DNA from: Centrapalus pauciflorus
Taxonomy: Eukaryota > Streptophyta > Magnoliopsida > Asterales > Asteraceae
NCBI GenBank assembly: GCA_020465985.1
Contig: JAANYP010004339.1
Coordinates: 124,001-188,000, forward strand
Reading direction: 5' to 3'
Length of the DNA stretch: 64,000 bases
In this document: positions 1-9,866 of the stretch, piece by piece
How the letters are laid out: the number at the start of each line of letters is the position of its first letter
Position numbering within the stretch: position 1 is the first letter of the stretch
The notes under the pieces: generated by a model
What the model was told of the DNA's origin: nothing
Seen by the model: the letters and a program-made list of their open reading frames with translations, nothing else
Databases searched by the model: none
Program-made: the position numbers and the translations under genes

Positions 1-556
1 ACCCGGTTCATCCTTTCATCTTCTTCACCTAGTTTCATCATCATTAAGCAACCTCAAAAACCCACATTAAATCGAATACATCATGGTGTTCATATTTTTT
101 TTGTAAGTAAATGTTTTTGTTTTTTACTTATCGTATTTGTACAAAGTTTATTTCAGATTTGGGATATATTTGTAACTGTGTTCATGGTGTTTTTTTTTTT
201 TTTTTTTTTTTTGTATTTGAATGTTCATGGTGTTCATATTTTTTTTCATAAAACTGAAATTAAATGTGTGGTAAGTTTCGATTTATGTATGTGAACATGA
301 ATCTGAAATTTCATGGTTTAAATCAATCCACACAAACAGAAATTCTAATTTCAGTTTCAAACATCTTCGAGTTATTCATATTACTGAAATTTGGATTGTT
401 AACAACTTTAATGTTGTTTTTACTCAAAGTTCAGTAAATCAAATGTGTTTGAAATTGATTTTCGAGAGGGACACAAGTTTTTAATCATTGAAAAGGTCCC
501 TGAAATCAATTTTTGGAAAATAAGTGTGAAAATACTTGAAAAATAATTTTCAGAAC
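1..556. other. Gene-free AT-rich leader of the window
   Basis: No supported gene. The stretch is T-rich with a T homopolymer of about 23 at 190-212. Its opening resembles 10690-10930: both carry a segment like CATTAAATCGAAT followed by an ACATCAT motif, then T-runs and GTTCATG motifs. It is probably an old repeat shared between the two places. The 5' boundary of the copia element that follows was not found. Confidence 0.4.
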
Positions 557-562
557 AATTTC

Positions 563-1096
563 TCGATCAAAGGGATATTCGAGAAAACCTTAGTTTTGTT
601 CGAGTTGATTCGAATGCTAATCGAGAAAGTCTCTGTGTCACTCGAGTTGACTGATTGTTTAATCGAGAAAATTTTGTTTGTTAATCGAGTTGACAAATTT
701 CTTGGACTTAGAAAATTTCAGATCATAAGTCTCGATTAGTACATTGCCCGAGAGGTTTATGTTTCATTCGAGTTGGTCATATGTTGTATTCGAGTTGGTC
801 ATATGTTGTATTCGAGGAAATTCCTTATTCATTCGAGTTGACCTTATATTGTATTCGGGGAAGTTACTTCTTCATTCGAGTTTTAGTCATTGATCATTTG
901 AGAACATTTTAGACTTAATCGAGAATCTTCATGTTCTCTTCGAGTTCCATTCATATGTAATTCGAGTTGTTTCAAGACTTATTCGAGAATTCTCATGTTC
1001 TATTCGAGATACACTATATTTCATACGAGTTTTTTTTTTCATGTGTCATCCGAGATTTATATAGAATTATTCGAGATGGTTACAGTTTTATTCGAG
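563..1096 (+). repeat. Tandem array, ~21.6-bp period, core ATTCGAG
   Basis: A degenerate tandem array with about 24 cores of TCGA or a one-base variant. From 768 to 1092 the cores begin at 768, 790, 812, 833, 855, 876, 898, 919, 940, 962, 983, 1004, 1025, 1050, 1071 and 1092, so the spacing is almost always 21 or 22 bp. The commonest unit start is ATTCGAGTTG. The left part (563-750) is less regular. The array lies upstream of the post-pol ORF of Copia-1. The period equals about two DNA helical turns. No known function is claimed. Confidence 0.85.
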
Positions 1097-1354
1097 TCTG
1101 AATAAAATTTTTACTAAGTGTTGAATTTCTTAGCGTTTTAAGAAAAATATGACATTTTTTCAAGAAATTGTAATAAAATTGTGTTTTTCTAACATTGGTC
1201 TCTGAACGATTGACTCTTGAATCCTGTCAATAATAGTTTATTATTGTCTGGAATCTCGACGCCTTAAACAGAAAATCACAAATTTTTATAATTTCTTATG
1301 AAATGTTATAATTTTTTTTCTACCTTGAATGATTTCATTTGTTTACCTGTCTTA

Positions 1355-1381
1355 TCTAACATGATTCTTACTTGTTTACAG
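1355..1381 (+). promoter_or_regulatory. Putative 3' splice site before the Copia-1 extra ORF
   Basis: A CTAAC branch-point-like motif at 1356-1360 is followed by a T-rich tract and TTTACAG ending at 1381. Eight bases later comes the ATG (1389) of the extra ORF. The arrangement fits a spliced subgenomic mRNA for a gene placed after pol. This is inferred from consensus only; no donor was identified in the window. Confidence 0.4.
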
Positions 1382-1388
1382 GTTTCAA

Positions 1389-2185
1389 ATGGCATCTTCA
1401 GATCATTCCCAAAATTCCAATTCATCCTCTAATCATACACTTGTATCAACACCCGTTCGTTCAACCTCCGTTACTCGACCCTTACCTTCAACCATCATCC
1501 CGGATAACCAACTTGTCAAACCCAAACATTGGCTACCCTTCAAAGATAACAATCATCGTTTGGATACAAAGGTTATCAAAGTTAGTCACCCTATTATTGT
1601 AGATATTCTCAAAGGCCATCCTTTGGGATATCTTCTTCAGTATAAACCTTCTATCCCACAAGTCTACCTACAATAATTTTGGCATACAGTCAAATTTGTT
1701 CCTGCTGATGGAAACCACCACTTTAAAGTAACAATAGACCAATTTAAATCCAAAATTACCCTTTCCAGACTTCGTCACAACTTGTTTCTTCCAAGATGAA
1801 TTGACACAGTTAACTTTCCTAAGTTAGCAGATTTTGAAGATTTTGTGTCTGATGAAGAGCTGGTTCATGATTTGATATGCTTGGGTTACTCAAAGCCACT
1901 TCAAAAAAGCTCCAAATTTCATCGAAATGGATTAAATGGCGAATGGTACACATTGTTTGGGATCATCAATAGGTGTATGACATCTAAGCATACAGGCATA
2001 GACAGATGTAGAATTCACTGTCTAAGGGTCTTTTATGGAATTGCTTTCAATAAGCATTATGATTATGCTCAGTGTATCTGGGAGGATCTAAAGGAGATAG
2101 TACTGGCTAAAACAACAAATAGAGCAAGGAAGTTCCACTTCAGCAGTTTATACAGATTCTTATACGAGGGATCTTAAGGGCAAAT
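1389..2185 (+). pseudogene. Copia-1 post-pol ORF, N-terminal part (broken)
   Basis: One reading frame runs from ATG 1389 but contains stops near 1674 and 1797. The product starts with a Ser/Asn/Thr-rich leader (MASSDHSQNSN) and continues into a segment of about 250 residues including HWLPFKDNNHRLDTKVIK and a WYTLFGIINRC segment. It is the kind of unknown protein encoded between pol and the 3' LTR of SIRE-type copia elements, sometimes called envelope-like. No signal peptide is seen. A frameshift near 2160-2190 links it to the next open frame. Function unknown. Confidence 0.6.
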
Positions 2186-3616
2186 GAAATTATTCCTAAA
2201 AGTTCTAACTCTAATCGATGCCCAAACTATGTCATGATGAGTTTACATGATGTGTCGGATTCTCCTAATGCGAATATCATGCCGATTCCAGAATCTTTAC
2301 TGAAGTATGCAGATCCTGAGAGTGAAAATGTGAAGTTATATAGGATAGATCATGCTCCAATAGAGACCCAACAACTGGGTTCTCTTACCCAAGGAGTGAT
2401 AGGACGAGAGGAACCTAAGCACGAGGTAGTGAGGATGAGGCTGAGAAATCTGATTCTGAGAGAACATTGTCGGATATTCAAGAAGGTGAAGATGAATGAT
2501 GATGATGATGATGATGATGGTGATGATGGTGGTGATCACAATGAGGGAGGGATTGCGTTGATGGATATAGTGAATATTGCACAAGAGAGTGTGAGGGATG
2601 CACTTAGCCTAGAAAGCCGGAATTTACCCACATCTGTTGTTAGCTATCCTATGGGAGTTAGCATTGAAGAGGTCAGTTTCCCACTGACAAGTGTACACCC
2701 AACCATCCACTCAGTCTCCTCTCAACAGGAGACTGTTTCATTTGAGCACCGGGATGAACCACATATTCTATCCGAAAGTCATTTGGACTTGATGGATATT
2801 GAAATCAGTACACCTCTGCCCGAGTGTACGACTTTTATTCAATCACATAGTATAGATCCTATACAGATTAGGACACTTGAGTCGACGTCATCAGTTGAAG
2901 TAAGTGTGGCTGAACTTCGTGTTCCCACCGGAACATCCTCAGCTACGGACGCGTTTGTTGCTCCGTCGCTTGAAGAGGGTGGAAGTCCAGTCAGAGCGAC
3001 CACTTTGCCATCTCTGAGTACTGGCCACACAGACGTTCTTTCCACAAGTTCGACTATTGTGACAACTGGAAGTCTAAGTGACCCAGTGGTGAATTTATCC
3101 TCGTACGTTACTGAATCTTCATTGAATCAAGCTTTGAATGCAGCTGTTGCAGGAGTGAACACTCATGTATCTGCTCAGTTATCTGAAGTGATGGCACGGA
3201 TGTCAAATATTCATAAGTTTCTGAAAGGTAAATCAGTGGCAGAAGAATCAATCAAGCAGTCTGAATCAAATCAAGCACTGGATGAGTTGAAGGAAGAGCT
3301 GAAAGAGTTTGTTTTTGAACAGTTTGATGAGATGAGGGAAAGGATGATAAGTCTGGAAAGTACGGTCATTACAGCTTTGGGAAATCTTTCTGAGCGGGTA
3401 GCAGCGGTTGAAGAAACTTGTAAGGCGCAAGCTTCCTCATCTAAAAGAAAGCATGATGAGCATGATGAGGACTCCGATGATGCTCCTCATGTGGGGGAGA
3501 AGAGGAGAAAGCTTGCTGAGCCTACACCCGGACTTTTAATGATAACATACCCTGAGAAGGAAGCAGAAGTGAAAGAGAAAGAAGCAGGGAGCGCAAAAGA
3601 ACCTGCTGATGAATAA
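2186..3616 (+). CDS. Copia-1 post-pol ORF, central acidic/coiled-coil part
   Basis: This is the longest open frame in the left part of the window; the first ATG is at 2234, but homology of style runs upstream through the same frame (PKSSNSNRCPNY). About 460 residues from that ATG. Features: an aspartate run from a GATGAT microsatellite near 2497-2521, a long Ser/Thr/Val-rich low-complexity middle, then a charged helical region (about residues 300-390, predicted coiled coil) and a basic KRK/EKRRK patch that could act as a nuclear signal. It ends at TAA 3614, but the same frame continues beyond. It is a segment of a retrotransposon protein, not a host gene. Confidence 0.6.
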   Translation, partial: EIIPKSSNSNRCPNYVMMSLHDVSDSPNANIMPIPESLLKYADPESENVKLYRIDHAPIETQQLGSLTQGVIGREEPKHEVVRMRLRNLILREHCRIFKKVKMNDDDDDDDGDDGGDHNEGGIALMDIVNIAQESVRDALSLESRNLPTSVVSYPMGVSIEEVSFPLTSVHPTIHSVSSQQETVSFEHRDEPHILSESHLDLMDIEISTPLPECTTFIQSHSIDPIQIRTLESTSSVEVSVAELRVPTGTSSATDAFVAPSLEEGGSPVRATTLPSLSTGHTDVLSTSSTIVTTGSLSDPVVNLSSYVTESSLNQALNAAVAGVNTHVSAQLSEVMARMSNIHKFLKGKSVAEESIKQSESNQALDELKEELKEFVFEQFDEMRERMISLESTVITALGNLSERVAAVEETCKAQASSSKRKHDEHDEDSDDAPHVGEKRRKLAEPTPGLLMITYPEKEAEVKEKEAGSAKEPADE

Positions 3617-3628
3617 AGTGAGCTGGGA

Positions 3629-5003
3629 TTGATTCTTTATGAAGATGTTCCAGTTCATTTGAACATTCAGTCAGATATTTACGACTTTGAAGAATACAAT
3701 GATTCTGAAGATGATGTTCAAGTGGTTAAGGAACATGAGTTGATGATTCAAGGCTTAGAAGAAGAGAGAGAGGAATATGTTGAAGTATCTGAGGATGATG
3801 ATGTAATAACATTGACTGATGTTGATTTCCGAGGAGAAAGGATTGAACAAGAAGAAGGGTTAGTTCAGGAGATATTAAAAGAGTCTATATCGACACCAAC
3901 GGTTGAAAAGCCTGAGGTTGTAATTCAAGTTAAGGAAGAAGTTGAAGAATTTTTCTGTAGAAATTGTTGTTATTCAGGAAAGAGTTGAGTTAAATGAGGT
4001 CGAGGTCATGGAAAGGTTTTTCAATGAATATGTGCTGGCAGATGAGTCGCAAAAGCAACACAGGCTCATATTTGAAGCACAACAAGTAGTTCAAAGAGAA
4101 ATCCAAGATATGCTTACATTGTTGAATAAAGATGAGATTCACAAGAATAAAGTAAAGAAGATTGAGCTTCCAGCGAAACGATCAGTAGAGGAAAAGGAAC
4201 AAAATGCCATATATCGAAGACATTCTGGAGAAATGAATTTTTTGTAAGAAACAAGCTCCATGTTCTTTTCGTAAGTTGTTTAGGGTCTTGGAGCCAAACA
4301 TGCCAAAGCTAGTTAACTATGCTAGTTTTCTGAGGAACAAGACACAAGAAGTTTATAAAGTGAAGAGTGAGTTCAGGATAGTTGATCTTGTTAAAATTGA
4401 AAAGGACAGATTCGTTAAGATTTTCTATCCAACATTCACTGTTACAAGAGCAGATGGAAATACCTATACGTTAACTGAAGCCGACATGTTTAACATGCAT
4501 CTGGTTGACATTGAAGATTTATTCGATGAGTTATGCAGAAATAAGAGAAATGAACACTGCAGATTTGCCTTGAAGACAATTTCCACTTCATGCATACCAA
4601 ACTGGTATTGATGTTAGTGCAAGATCTGCAGATAGGTGTTCAACGAGGGATGAGGAAGATTAATATGACAGCTCCACATAGAGATATCAAATTTTCTGGA
4701 GAGTTGAAAGAATTTCAAGTCATCATGGTAAAGCATCCAGCTGTTATGTACAAGGACAGAAACAAGAAGCTAAGAGCCATGAGGAGTGTCGAACTCAACA
4801 AAATTTCAGATGGTACACTAAATAAAGTGATGAGTGGTTTAAAGGGAAAGCTAGCGTCTGATAAAAAGAGAAAGACAAAGAGAGGAGCTTTATCAGTTAA
4901 TGACCGAAGACTTGTGGTAGAATTTATTTCAAAGATTGAATGGAGGCTCTCTGATCGAAAAAGCATAAGAAGATTTGAACAGAAGCTTGGATTAGCAATT
5001 TAA
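3629..5003 (+). pseudogene. Copia-1 post-pol ORF, C-terminal part (frameshifted)
   Basis: Continuation of the same protein in three frames: 3629-3988 (acidic, Glu-rich), 3942-4247 (helical), 4276-4611 and 4590-5003. Frame changes occur near 3945, 4250 and 4590. The 4276 segment holds a TFTVTRADGNTYTLTEAD stretch. Comparable 'R-D-G-x-x-Y-x-F/L-x-E-A-D' stretches are common in post-pol proteins of this copia lineage (recalled family knowledge). The C-terminus is strongly basic. The stop at 5003 lies 20 bp before the polypurine tract, as expected for the last ORF of the element. Confidence 0.55.
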
Positions 5004-5023
5004 AGACTCTGTACATTCCATCA

Positions 5024-5034
5024 AAGGGGGAGAT
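5024..5034 (+). other. Polypurine tract of Copia-1
   Basis: AAAGGGGGAGA-type purine run directly before TGTTAG. It is the plus-strand primer site that marks the start of the 3' LTR, and the same layout occurs before 23306 and 63093. Confidence 0.8.
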
Positions 5035-5368
5035 TGTTAGAATATATTTTAGTTGATGGAATGTAATTTAAAGGGTTTATTGTGTAAATAGTTGATAGTT
5101 GTGTATAAATAGGAAGTTTGACTTTCTAAAATAGAGTGATCTGACAATTACTTTTGCACACCTAGATTTCAGGAAGATACGATTACTGACATTTGTGTGA
5201 TGATCATCTCATTTTGTAATCGGTTAGTTTTGATTTCCATTATTGTTCTTGTTATTGAATGTTTATCTGATTGATATAGTAACTGTAAATTCACACTTCC
5301 CCTATGAATTTTGCAGTGAAAACCAATGACCATAAGTGTGATAGTTCTTCACAACTTGATCAATAACA
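5035..5368 (+). mobile_element. 3' LTR of Copia-1 (334 bp)
   Basis: Begins TGTTAG just after the polypurine tract and is taken to end at CA 5368 (AATAACA). A TATA box, TATAAAT, is at 5104-5110, so transcription would start about 25-35 bp later. No second copy of this LTR is in the window, so the element is cut off on the left or has lost its 5' end. The right boundary is the least certain part because no target duplication can be checked. Confidence 0.65.
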
Positions 5369-5936
5369 AGGTCCTCTCTCTGCCTCCCTCCATCCGTTTC
5401 TTTGGGAGTGGTGGTGGTTGGGGGGGTTGATTTTGATTGTGCCTGTGAATGTAGAATATCGTGATCTGAATTGTTGATCATTTAACGTAAAACATAATGA
5501 GTCAAAAGAATCGGTCTACAGAAAGGCTAAAAAAGGTTCGTACTGACTCCATATAATTGAGAAGTGCATTAAGTTCTTGCTGATAGGTCATTTTTAGTTT
5601 TATATCTATTTATGGTGTGTCATCTGATGAATTGACATGAACATGTTAATTTTGATCATGTCCAGATGCTTAACAAGGAACATGAAAAAGCGGAAGACGC
5701 AAAACCAGCAACAGTAGCACCCGTTACTGGAAGTTAAGGATGTAATGCATTACAAGCGATGGTTTTGGACCTTTGGTTGCGGATTAGGATCCAATGTTAT
5801 TTCTCTGGTAGAGTTTCTAAAATCTATGGCAACATTCGAAACAAGTAAAGCTCCAATCCTCATTTTGATATTGGTATATGCTATATACTATGTTTCTTGA
5901 TCCATGCTCTTAATCGACTAGCAAATTGTTTTGTTT
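5369..5936 (+). pseudogene. Small two-exon ORF relic, unrecognised
   Basis: The stretch begins with a leader-like C/T-rich piece. ATG 5497-5499 opens a frame to 5535, followed by a GT, and an AG at 5664-5665 leads into a frame ending at TAA 5737. Together they would encode 37 residues rich in Lys and Glu (MSQKNRSTERLKK, then MLNKEHEKAEDAK). I do not recognise the protein. Because it stands directly before phospholipase D exons and other gene pieces, it is most simply another captured exon pair. The rest of the stretch (5738-5936) shows nothing supportable. Confidence 0.3.
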
Positions 5937-5961
5937 TTGGATCTCAACTAAGCTATTTGGC
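5937..5961 (+). repeat. 25-bp direct repeat, copy 1
   Basis: Exact match to 10101-10125 (both start TTGGATCTCAACTAAGC). The two copies bracket the gene-fragment cluster and are 4.16 kb apart. Weaker similarity continues for about 12 bp on the right. It may be an insertion footprint, the edge of a duplicated unit or a shared piece of repeat; its origin is not known. Confidence 0.8.
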
Positions 5962-5968
5962 CATATTT

Positions 5969-6282
5969 TGAACTCGAAACTGCACAACCTCAATACACTG
6001 CTTGGTCCTAAAACAGATGACTATATATCGTTTTATGGTCTCAGGACATATGGCAGACTTGGTGATGATGGTCCAATTGTTACAAGTCAGGTACTGCAAT
6101 GTTTTTAATGTTTAGCAGTTTATACTTATGGTGATAACTTGATCATAAAATCTTTTCCGAATTTTGATGCAGGTGTATGTGCATAGTAAAGTGATGATAA
6201 TTGATGATCGTATCACTTCATTTAATTGGATCATCCAACATAAACGACAGGAGTTTGCTTGGACACAGGGATTCCGAGGTGC
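5969..6282 (+). pseudogene. Phospholipase D zeta fragment (second HKD motif)
   Basis: Two exons joined by an intron at 6091-6172 (GT...AG). Exon one reads LHNLNTLLGPKTDDYISFYG and continues to GDDGPIVTSQ. Exon two has VYVHSKVMIIDD, the H-x-K-x4-D catalytic motif of the PLD superfamily in the form used by plant PX/PH-type PLD zeta. These enzymes hydrolyse phosphatidylcholine to phosphatidic acid. Just after the motif the frame is lost: the next conserved block (G-S-S-N-I-N-D-R-S-L-L-G) is readable only in another frame, so a frameshift lies near 6212-6220. Similarity ends near 6282. Upstream catalytic exons are absent. Recognition is confident; expression is unlikely. Confidence 0.85.
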
Positions 6283-6600
6283 AAATCTGCATTCTGCCCT
6301 CCATGCATTTTTGAAACATCATACTCCCTTCATCTACAAAATATACAATATTTTAGTGGCACTTAGTTTGTATACCAAATTTTAAATAGGTTAACGAAAT
6401 GTGGACCCAAATCAAAGTTTAAGGTTGAAAGTTGCCTGGAAATGAAATGCTGCCTTTTTCTGGGACAACCCGAAGTATTGCATTTCTTGAGATAGATAAA
6501 ATATATTTTATGAAAAAAGTAAGCATGCTTAGCTGACAGCATTTACAAACCATTATCTCATTACTAACAAGAAATAAACTTTTTTAAATTTTGGTTCCAG
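6283..6600. other. Spacer between gene fragments
   Basis: No coding similarity recognised. It ends with a pyrimidine-rich tract and TTCCAG, which is the original intron acceptor of the ARP3 exon that follows. Confidence 0.5.
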
Positions 6601-6705
6601 GGACACCCAGTTGAAGTCAATGTGGTCAGCCATCCCATCCAGAGATATGTTGTATGGTTTGGAGGCTCCGTACTTGAATCAACAGCAGAATTCTTTACAG
6701 AATTC
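6601..6705 (+). pseudogene. Actin-related protein 3 exon fragment
   Basis: One exon-like segment after a TTCCAG acceptor. It translates as HPVEVNVVSHPIQRYVVWFG, then GSVLESTAEFF. This is the conserved block near the C-terminus of ARP3, a subunit of the ARP2/3 complex that nucleates branched actin filaments. Only about 35 residues remain, and the next residues diverge. The fragment sits between two groups of PLD zeta exons on the same strand, so it cannot belong to either gene as normally organised. It is best read as a captured piece. Confidence 0.8.
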
Positions 6706-7415
6706 TTTTTTACTTACCAGCAATGGTACTGTTTCATGCAATTTCAAGTTTATTAATACATTTTTATGCATTTTATGAACACATGGTCAATATTTTGTGG
6801 TTACCTTTAATGCATCATAACTTATAAGGGATGCATTGACACACTCTTTGGTTATTGAAAAGGTATCCTGGTAGTTCAGTGATCAATAGTCACACATAAC
6901 ACATAAGGCACATTTCAAAGCAAAAACTCTGGGTGACCGTTGACCGTATTTTATTTCGTAAAGGCATTTAATAGTTGCATACTTTCTCCATTGTTTTAAT
7001 CTATGGTATGCAGTTCTTTTGTAAACATGTAGTTGTCATACTTTTTTGGATGTACCAACTACTTTTGCAACCAGGAAAGCAGTTATATCCTGCAAAAAAT
7101 TGACATGCACTTTCAGCCACTTTATTTAAAATATGTATTGATACTACTTTTCTATCTACCAGTGCGTTGCAACGGGTTTAAAAGTGCTAAATATTAATTT
7201 ATCAATGATTAATATTTAATCGAAATCCAAAATATAGACTGTTAGTTAAAAAAAAAAGTATATAAAACCAGTTGAAATTATTGATAATCAAAGTCAACAT
7301 ATAATTAAATCAAACATAATAATACTGCAAACTTATGCTAAGAGAAATTACATAATCAGATTGGGGTTCTCATTGAAGATAGAGAATTTACTAAACTAAT
7401 GAATGCAGAGCCTTA
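6706..7415. other. Gene-free stretch inside the fragment cluster
   Basis: AT-rich with no coding similarity. At 7151 the sequence TCTATCTACCAGTGCGTTGC followed by an AACGGG motif looks like a Helitron 5' terminal signature (TC start, GC-rich short inverted motif). The base before it is T rather than the usual A, so it is only a weak candidate. Confidence 0.35.
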
Positions 7416-8131
7416 GAGTGCTGGGAAATTCCCTAATAGTCTTCGGCTTTCTCTATGGTCTGAACATCTTGGTCTTCGTGGTGAAGAGGTTTGTACCATT
7501 TTACCAACTTATGAAAGAATAATGTCTATCTCTGCTATATAAAACTCAACTCTCTTCTTTCTGTTTCAGATAAGTTGGATTAGAGACCCGATAGTCGTCA
7601 AGACATACAAATATTTGTGGTTGGCAACTGCAACGGTAAAGCATGACAACTTAAACACGATAAATTCTTCTGATTTGTACTACAACCTTCATGTGATGTT
7701 AATCATTTAATGTATGTGACAGGAAATCTCCCAGCCTTATCAAGATGTGTTTTCTTGCATCCCAAATGAATCTATACACTCGAGGTAAGATCCTAAAAAA
7801 CATTTCCTTATGAGATTGATTTTCTTTACTAAAAATAGACTCACGCTTCTATTAACCTATTCTTGTATAATGCGGATGCGCGTTTTGACAAAATGTGAAC
7901 TACTGGAAAGAGAAACTTGGGCATACCACAATTGATTTAGGCATAGCTCCTGAGAAACTTGAATCATCAACATATGGGGACACTCCTTCAATGGAGAAAC
8001 TAAAGCAAGTTAGAGGGTTTCTTGTTTCCTTCCCATTGCAGTTCATGTGTCAAGAAGATTTAAGACCAATGTTTAGTCAGACCAAGTTCTATGCATCTCC
8101 TCAGGACTTTTGCTATGGAGAAATGTACATG
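7416..8131 (+). pseudogene. Phospholipase D zeta C-terminal exons
   Basis: Four exon-like blocks. 7416-7488 encodes GKFPNSLRLSLWSEHLGLRG. 7570-7635 encodes SWIRDPIVVKTYKYLWLATA. 7723-7784 encodes QPYQDVFSCIPNESIHS. The last starts near 7871 and includes LGHTTIDLGIAPEKLES, then a V-S-F-P-L-Q-F-M block and FYASPQDF. All match the C-terminal end of PX/PH-type plant PLD zeta in order. The first three introns keep GT and AG. The start of the last exon has lost its acceptor and carries a frameshift before NYWKEK. With 5969-6282 this is probably one ancestral gene piece interrupted by the ARP3 exon and spacer. Confidence 0.85.
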
Positions 8132-8206
8132 AATTATATAGTCTTTAATTCATTTATATAGTTTGTTATCTTTTAATTTCTTTGCAGAGACAAGAGTGGG
8201 TTAGTG

Positions 8207-8655
8207 TAGATCATTGGGTAGGAATAAATGTAAATTATAAAATTACAATTTGCTCCTGACGTAGATCATTGGTTTAGAATAAAAAGAAGTTGGTGAATAT
8301 GTTTTTGAACTTCATCTCCATGCATGATATCCTGATGTAGATAATTGGTTTAGCAAATCAAGGGTTTTGGTTGCTTTAAAAACCCTAGAAAATCTTTGAA
8401 GCCAGAGAAAACTTTCTTGAAATTTCAATTGAGTGAGCAACTTCACCTAACATAAGAATATGATATCCAAGAGCTATTTCCAGCAGCCTGCACATGCTCT
8501 TGGTTTCAAGAAAAAGAAAAATGGATGGAGTTTATGGAAATGTGGAATGAAGCATTTTAGGAAAAACTTGCTCTGCTCTTGGTTTTGCCAAAAAGAAAAA
8601 TGGATGGAGTTTATGGAAAATGAGGAATGAAGCACTTTAGGACAAACTTGCTCCC
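8207..8655 (+). repeat. Short local duplications
   Basis: Two kinds are visible. A motif like GTAGATCATTGG recurs near 8207, 8260 and 8336. A unit of about 79 bp is tandemly duplicated at roughly 8496-8574 and 8575-8653, each copy containing AAATGGATGGAGTTTATGG and an ACTTGCTC end. The duplication has diverged by small indels. No gene is seen here. Confidence 0.7.
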
Positions 8656-9071
8656 AGTTCCTAGATATGGGAATTTAGGTGCTTTCATTTCAATGGATAA
8701 AAATATATAAGAAAATTTCAAGTTGATCTATGCTTTTTTGGTATTCTTTCAATTAAATTTCAGCCGTTAAAAAAACATTGGCTATTAAGTTTGATATAAA
8801 GCCTTATTTCCAATGTTTATCTTTGATATTGTCATTGTCCCAAAACAAAACTGTTGGTGATTTCATATAACTGTTTATTGTATTTATTAAATTGATATAA
8901 AACTAATGAGATTTTACTTTTTGCAGCTAGCAACTCATGGGGACAGGAGATGCAGAATATGTACTCGTGTAAGGTGATTTGAGTCTAGACCCGACTCCCG
9001 ACATAGCACAACATATCATTTGGCGGTCGACTTCCTACACGTAAGACGTGTAAAAGGGCTAGGAACGTGAA
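8656..9071. other. Gene-free stretch
   Basis: AT-rich to about 8930, then a less AT-rich segment leading into the gag relic. Nothing else can be supported. Confidence 0.4.
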
Positions 9072-9384
9072 GGAGGTGGATAATTTCTTGTGGAGCTTGG
9101 AACTATACTTCTGAACTATAAATGTTGTTGAGGATACAAAAAAGATCGACCATGCCTCACTTTATTTGGAAGATAGTACAATGTTATGGTGGCATCGTAC
9201 GCATGGTGAGATCGAGAATGGAGTTTGCACCATCGCTACATGGAAGAGGCCCAAGCAATATTGAGGTGACTTGTCCAAAGAGGTAGTATTCAGGAGTATG
9301 TGAAAGAATTTTCTGAAGTACTACAGGAGAGTGGAGATTCCTGACTATCTCAATAAGGAGGCTTTCTATGATAACTTTACTTAA
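9072..9384 (+). pseudogene. Ty3/gypsy-type gag fragment
   Basis: One frame with internal stops reads EVDNFLWSLELYF, NVVEDTKKIDHASLYL, TMLWWHRTH and YYRRVEIPDYLNKEAFYDNF. This matches the conserved central gag region of plant retrotransposons (the retrotransposon gag domain with the W-W signature). Stops interrupt it at three or more points and no LTR, protease or zinc knuckle accompanies it. It is a relic carried among the gene fragments. A following piece near 9490-9545 may be a further scrap of the same ORF. Confidence 0.7.
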
Positions 9385-9646
9385 ATTCGGATTCAATAAT
9401 ATACAAGAAATAGTTAAAATAGTTTGTTAAAACAAACAATTTCATTCTTTTTAATTCCTCCGTCAACTCTATGAGTTGGTCATTTTTTGGTGGGAAAAAG
9501 GACGTTAGAGTCGAATTTTTTCCCTCCAAAACCAACATTGCGAGTCAAGGGTACGATAAGATTATAGGTAACATATGATACATCATAGACTACAAAAAAG
9601 CATCAATCTAATCGCAACTTGCTAAAGAGCTAGCAAAAGTTGTTTT

Positions 9647-9866
9647 TCAAAGTGATGAAAAGATTGTTACCCCTGGTAATGTGTATCCTGAATCTACAAT
9701 GAATATGTTTCCTGTCACGTAACTCTCTCAATGGCATCGTCTTTGAAACCACATTCTCAATCAATTTCTTTTGAAGGAGTTTCTCCGTAATCTCAGATTT
9801 AAAAATCCGCGGACATATGGAGTTTACCCTTATTTTGGGACTTCCAAGTTCCATTGCCATTACCTG
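9647..9866 (-). pseudogene. Short-chain dehydrogenase/reductase C-terminal exon
   Basis: Minus-strand reading gives VMAMELGSPKIRVNSICPR and then a helical segment ending KTMPLREL. A deletion or frameshift follows (near 9720), and the other frame continues GNIFIVDSGYTLPGV to a TGA at 9649-9647. This is the C-terminal part of an NAD(P)-dependent SDR of the FabG-like class: the I-R-V-N-S-I-x-P block lies after the active site and G-N-x-F-I-V-D-x-G is the last strand. An AG acceptor precedes the exon. The catalytic Y-x3-K and the cofactor motif are not present. Opposite strand to the other captured exons. Confidence 0.8.

Noticed and set aside
7151..7185. Helitron 5' end at 7151
   Set aside because: It has a TC start and a GC-rich short motif, but the preceding base is T and it would split the PLD zeta piece. 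Kept only as a weak note.
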